Assembly (NCBI GenBank): GCA_026391455.1 | Contig: JAPLEH010000046.1 | Location: 38,506-102,505 of the forward strand | Origin: Bacteroidota bacterium | GTDB lineage: Bacteria > Bacteroidota > Bacteroidia > Chitinophagales > Chitinophagaceae | DNA length: 64,000 nucleotides | Direction: 5' to 3' | Position numbers and translations under genes: made by a program | The notes under the pieces: model-generated | The model's database searches: none | Seen by the model: the letters and a program-made list of their open reading frames with translations, nothing else | What the model was told of the DNA's origin: nothing | Shown: positions 62,529 through 64,000 of the stretch, piece by piece | Numbering within the stretch: position 1 is the stretch's first letter | Layout: the number at the start of each line of letters is the position of its first letter

Positions 62529-63356
62529 CTACCAACTGCGGAGACCTGGCAGATCGCGCCGGAGCCAGTTGGCCTGCGGGTACTCCGCCCCCCGGTGTAT
62601 GGTATGTATGGCATAGGCCTGGCGTGACTTACCACTGGTATTGGGCATGCTATAATGCGGCAATAATCCATGCAACACGATACAGGTTCCCTTCTTTACT
62701 TCCAATGGCTGCATGCCCTCCATATCCCAGGGCGTTGCATCCAGTTCCACCATCTCTGTTCCACCGCCCTCTTTTCTCCGAAACCAGGATCGCAACGGCG
62801 TACGATGCCCGCCCGGCTTCGCCCATAAACATCCATTGCCGATGGTGGCATCTTCCAATGCAAACCAATACGCAACACATGACTCCGGCTCCGTATATAA
62901 AAACGTGGAATCCTGGTGCACATCCACCACACCACCAATACGCGCATGCTTAAAGATCATCATACTCTGAATGAGTACATATTCCTGCATATTCAATTCA
63001 GCAGCCAGTTGCAGCATTTGCGGCGAACGCGAAAAACGATCGAATACCGGATCCAGATCATGCAAGGCATGCCCGATCTTATTCAACGAATGAAAAAGAT
63101 CATTCTTCAATTGACCACTTTCATCAAACGCATCCTTCTCAAAAAAGTAAGCGATCTTATCTCCCGACTGTAAAAAATAATCATCTGTGCTGGATGCCTG
63201 TTCCGTGGTTTGAAATACCGACGGATGACCACTATAATCGTATCCCGCTGCCAGTTCTTCGGCCCGCTTCATCAGTGCATCACATTCCGCATCCGTATTG
63301 AACCCTGGTAATACCAGGTATCCCTGCTCCTGAAATTGCTGAAATAATGCTGACAT
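62529..63356 (-). CDS. Phytanoyl-CoA dioxygenase (PhyH) family protein
   Basis: The 275-residue protein has the Fe(II)/2-oxoglutarate dioxygenase motif with VDVHQDSTFLY (His and Asp ligands), GCLWAKPGGHRTPL, and the distal His and Arg in GLLPHYSMPNTSGKSRQAYAIH. The ATG at 63356 gives a normal start (SALFQQFQEQGYLVLPGF); the frame extends to 63455. Substrate unknown. The Rieske protein gene lies 107 bases upstream of this start on the same strand and may supply electrons, although 2-oxoglutarate enzymes do not need this. Confidence 0.85.
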   Translation of the reverse strand: MSALFQQFQEQGYLVLPGFNTDAECDALMKRAEELAAGYDYSGHPSVFQTTEQASSTDDYFLQSGDKIAYFFEKDAFDESGQLKNDLFHSLNKIGHALHDLDPVFDRFSRSPQMLQLAAELNMQEYVLIQSMMIFKHARIGGVVDVHQDSTFLYTEPESCVAYWFALEDATIGNGCLWAKPGGHRTPLRSWFRRKEGGGTEMVELDATPWDMEGMQPLEVKKGTCIVLHGLLPHYSMPNTSGKSRQAYAIHTIHRGAEYPQANWLRRDLPGLRSW

Positions 63357-63463
63357 CCTTTTTATATTAATGACGGGAAAGTTAATATCAATTATGTTAT
63401 GACCCAACCAGTGATCGCAGTCTTTCTTTCTTAATATCTGCAATAACCTGAACAATCACCAGT

Positions 63464-63826
63464 CTACGCGCCAAATAAATTCCAGAAACCACTTTCTTCC
63501 TGACCCACATACACCGCATCTCCCCGGATCTCCACCGGCCAGTGTTTTAAATAATATCCCTCGCCACTCGTATTGCGCCCATTGGCCATACTGAATTTAT
63601 ACCGGTGCAGCGGACATACCACCTGACCCAATGCATCAATATATCCATCCGCCATAATACCTCCTGCATGCGGACACTTATACGCAAATGCAAACAACGC
63701 CTCCCTGTACCTGCCAAGGCAAATCTTTTTTCCCTTCAATTCCACCACGGCGATCTGGTTGTCGCCAAATGCGAGTTCAGATACATAGTCCGCCACTTTA
63801 TGCCAGGTGTATTTTTTTTCGGTCAT
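63464..63826 (-). CDS. Rieske-type [2Fe-2S] ferredoxin
   Basis: The 120-residue protein contains both cluster-binding motifs, CPHAGGIMADGY and CPLHRYKF, i.e. C-x-H and C-x2-H (about residues 50-75), in a domain like the small nitrite reductase subunit or ferredoxin component of ring-hydroxylating oxygenases. No reductase gene is close by. It precedes the PhyH gene on the same strand. Confidence 0.88.
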   Translation of the reverse strand: MTEKKYTWHKVADYVSELAFGDNQIAVVELKGKKICLGRYREALFAFAYKCPHAGGIMADGYIDALGQVVCPLHRYKFSMANGRNTSGEGYYLKHWPVEIRGDAVYVGQEESGFWNLFGA

Positions 63827-64000
63827 TGGTGTGAGTGGTAAGTTTTAAGTTGTAGGTTGTCACTAGCGTTGCGTTGTTTTATTTATTAGTTCTTTGAAAC
63901 CCTTGTCTGTACTGTGTTTGAGCGAAAATACAATTGGAAACGATTTGAATTTAATTTGCTTAAGAATTTGTATAATGTCCTGATAATCATTTATTATGAA
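63827..64000. other. Right end of window, no gene seen
   Basis: The last 174 bases lie upstream of the Rieske protein gene and should hold its promoter. No other feature can be supported. Confidence 0.4.

Noticed and set aside
62338..62535. 65-codon minus-strand frame ending AQLVRASDC
   Set aside because: The end is the translation of tRNA-Asn, a common false gene.
1..64000. CRISPR array, insertion sequence or prophage
   Set aside because: No regularly spaced repeats, no transposase or integrase, and no phage structural genes were seen.

Overview
The window is chromosomal DNA from a member of the Bacteroidota, most likely a Chitinophagaceae-type soil or water bacterium. Evidence seen: a type IX secretion sorting tail, ELWxxDGT-repeat and FG-GAP secreted proteins, LytTR and Y_Y_Y/propeller sensor systems, a bacillithiol-linked YtxJ protein, many lipoproteins, and TAnnTTTG promoter elements instead of sigma70 boxes. 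The genus is not determinable from the sequence alone.

Layout. 0-5.8 kb: an RNA-repair-like locus with the end of an AAA+ ATPase gene, about 680 bp of structured DNA holding tandem tRNA-like elements, a slipin (SPFH) gene, a large exported protein of unknown role and the RNA ligase rtcB. 5.8-8.8 kb: a beta-barrel-like outer membrane protein and two tandem paralogous membrane proteins. 8.8-12 kb: a polymorphic-toxin-like cassette (large carrier, PD-(D/E)xK nuclease, likely immunity protein); carrier and nuclease share one reading frame broken by a single TAG. 12.3-22 kb: housekeeping and envelope genes (MtfA peptidase, DHHW protein, YtxJ, CxxCH lipoprotein) and a LytS/LytT-type two-component system. 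22.3-28.5 kb: a run of small exported proteins and lipoproteins, mostly without recognised domains.

28.7-51.9 kb is a defence and toxin-antitoxin island: mobile mystery proteins A/B (HTH + Fic), a TPR histidine kinase and response regulator preceded by a short proline-tailed peptide, dinD, two XRE regulators, a type I restriction operon hsdM-hsdS-DUF262-DUF262/DUF1524-hsdR, hipBA, a serine hydrolase, and yefM-yoeB. Gene relics and imperfect duplications between these modules (an XRE tail at 30.2 kb, a copy of the hsd control region at 34.6-34.8 kb, direct repeats around hipBA, a DUF3050 relic at 50.8 kb) show repeated gain and loss of cassettes.

52-64 kb: a methyltransferase, a LuxR-type regulator, a run of secreted surface proteins with a LytTR regulator, a methyltransferase lying between two copies of a tRNA-Asn 3' end and its flank, tRNA-Asn(GTT), and a PhyH dioxygenase plus Rieske ferredoxin pair.

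The most interesting part is the start of the window, where degenerate tRNA-like units lacking an anticodon arm or a T arm are placed directly beside slipin and RtcB genes. This recalls the tRNA-mimicking Y RNA (YrlA) linked to rtcBA in Salmonella, but no Ro60 gene is visible here.
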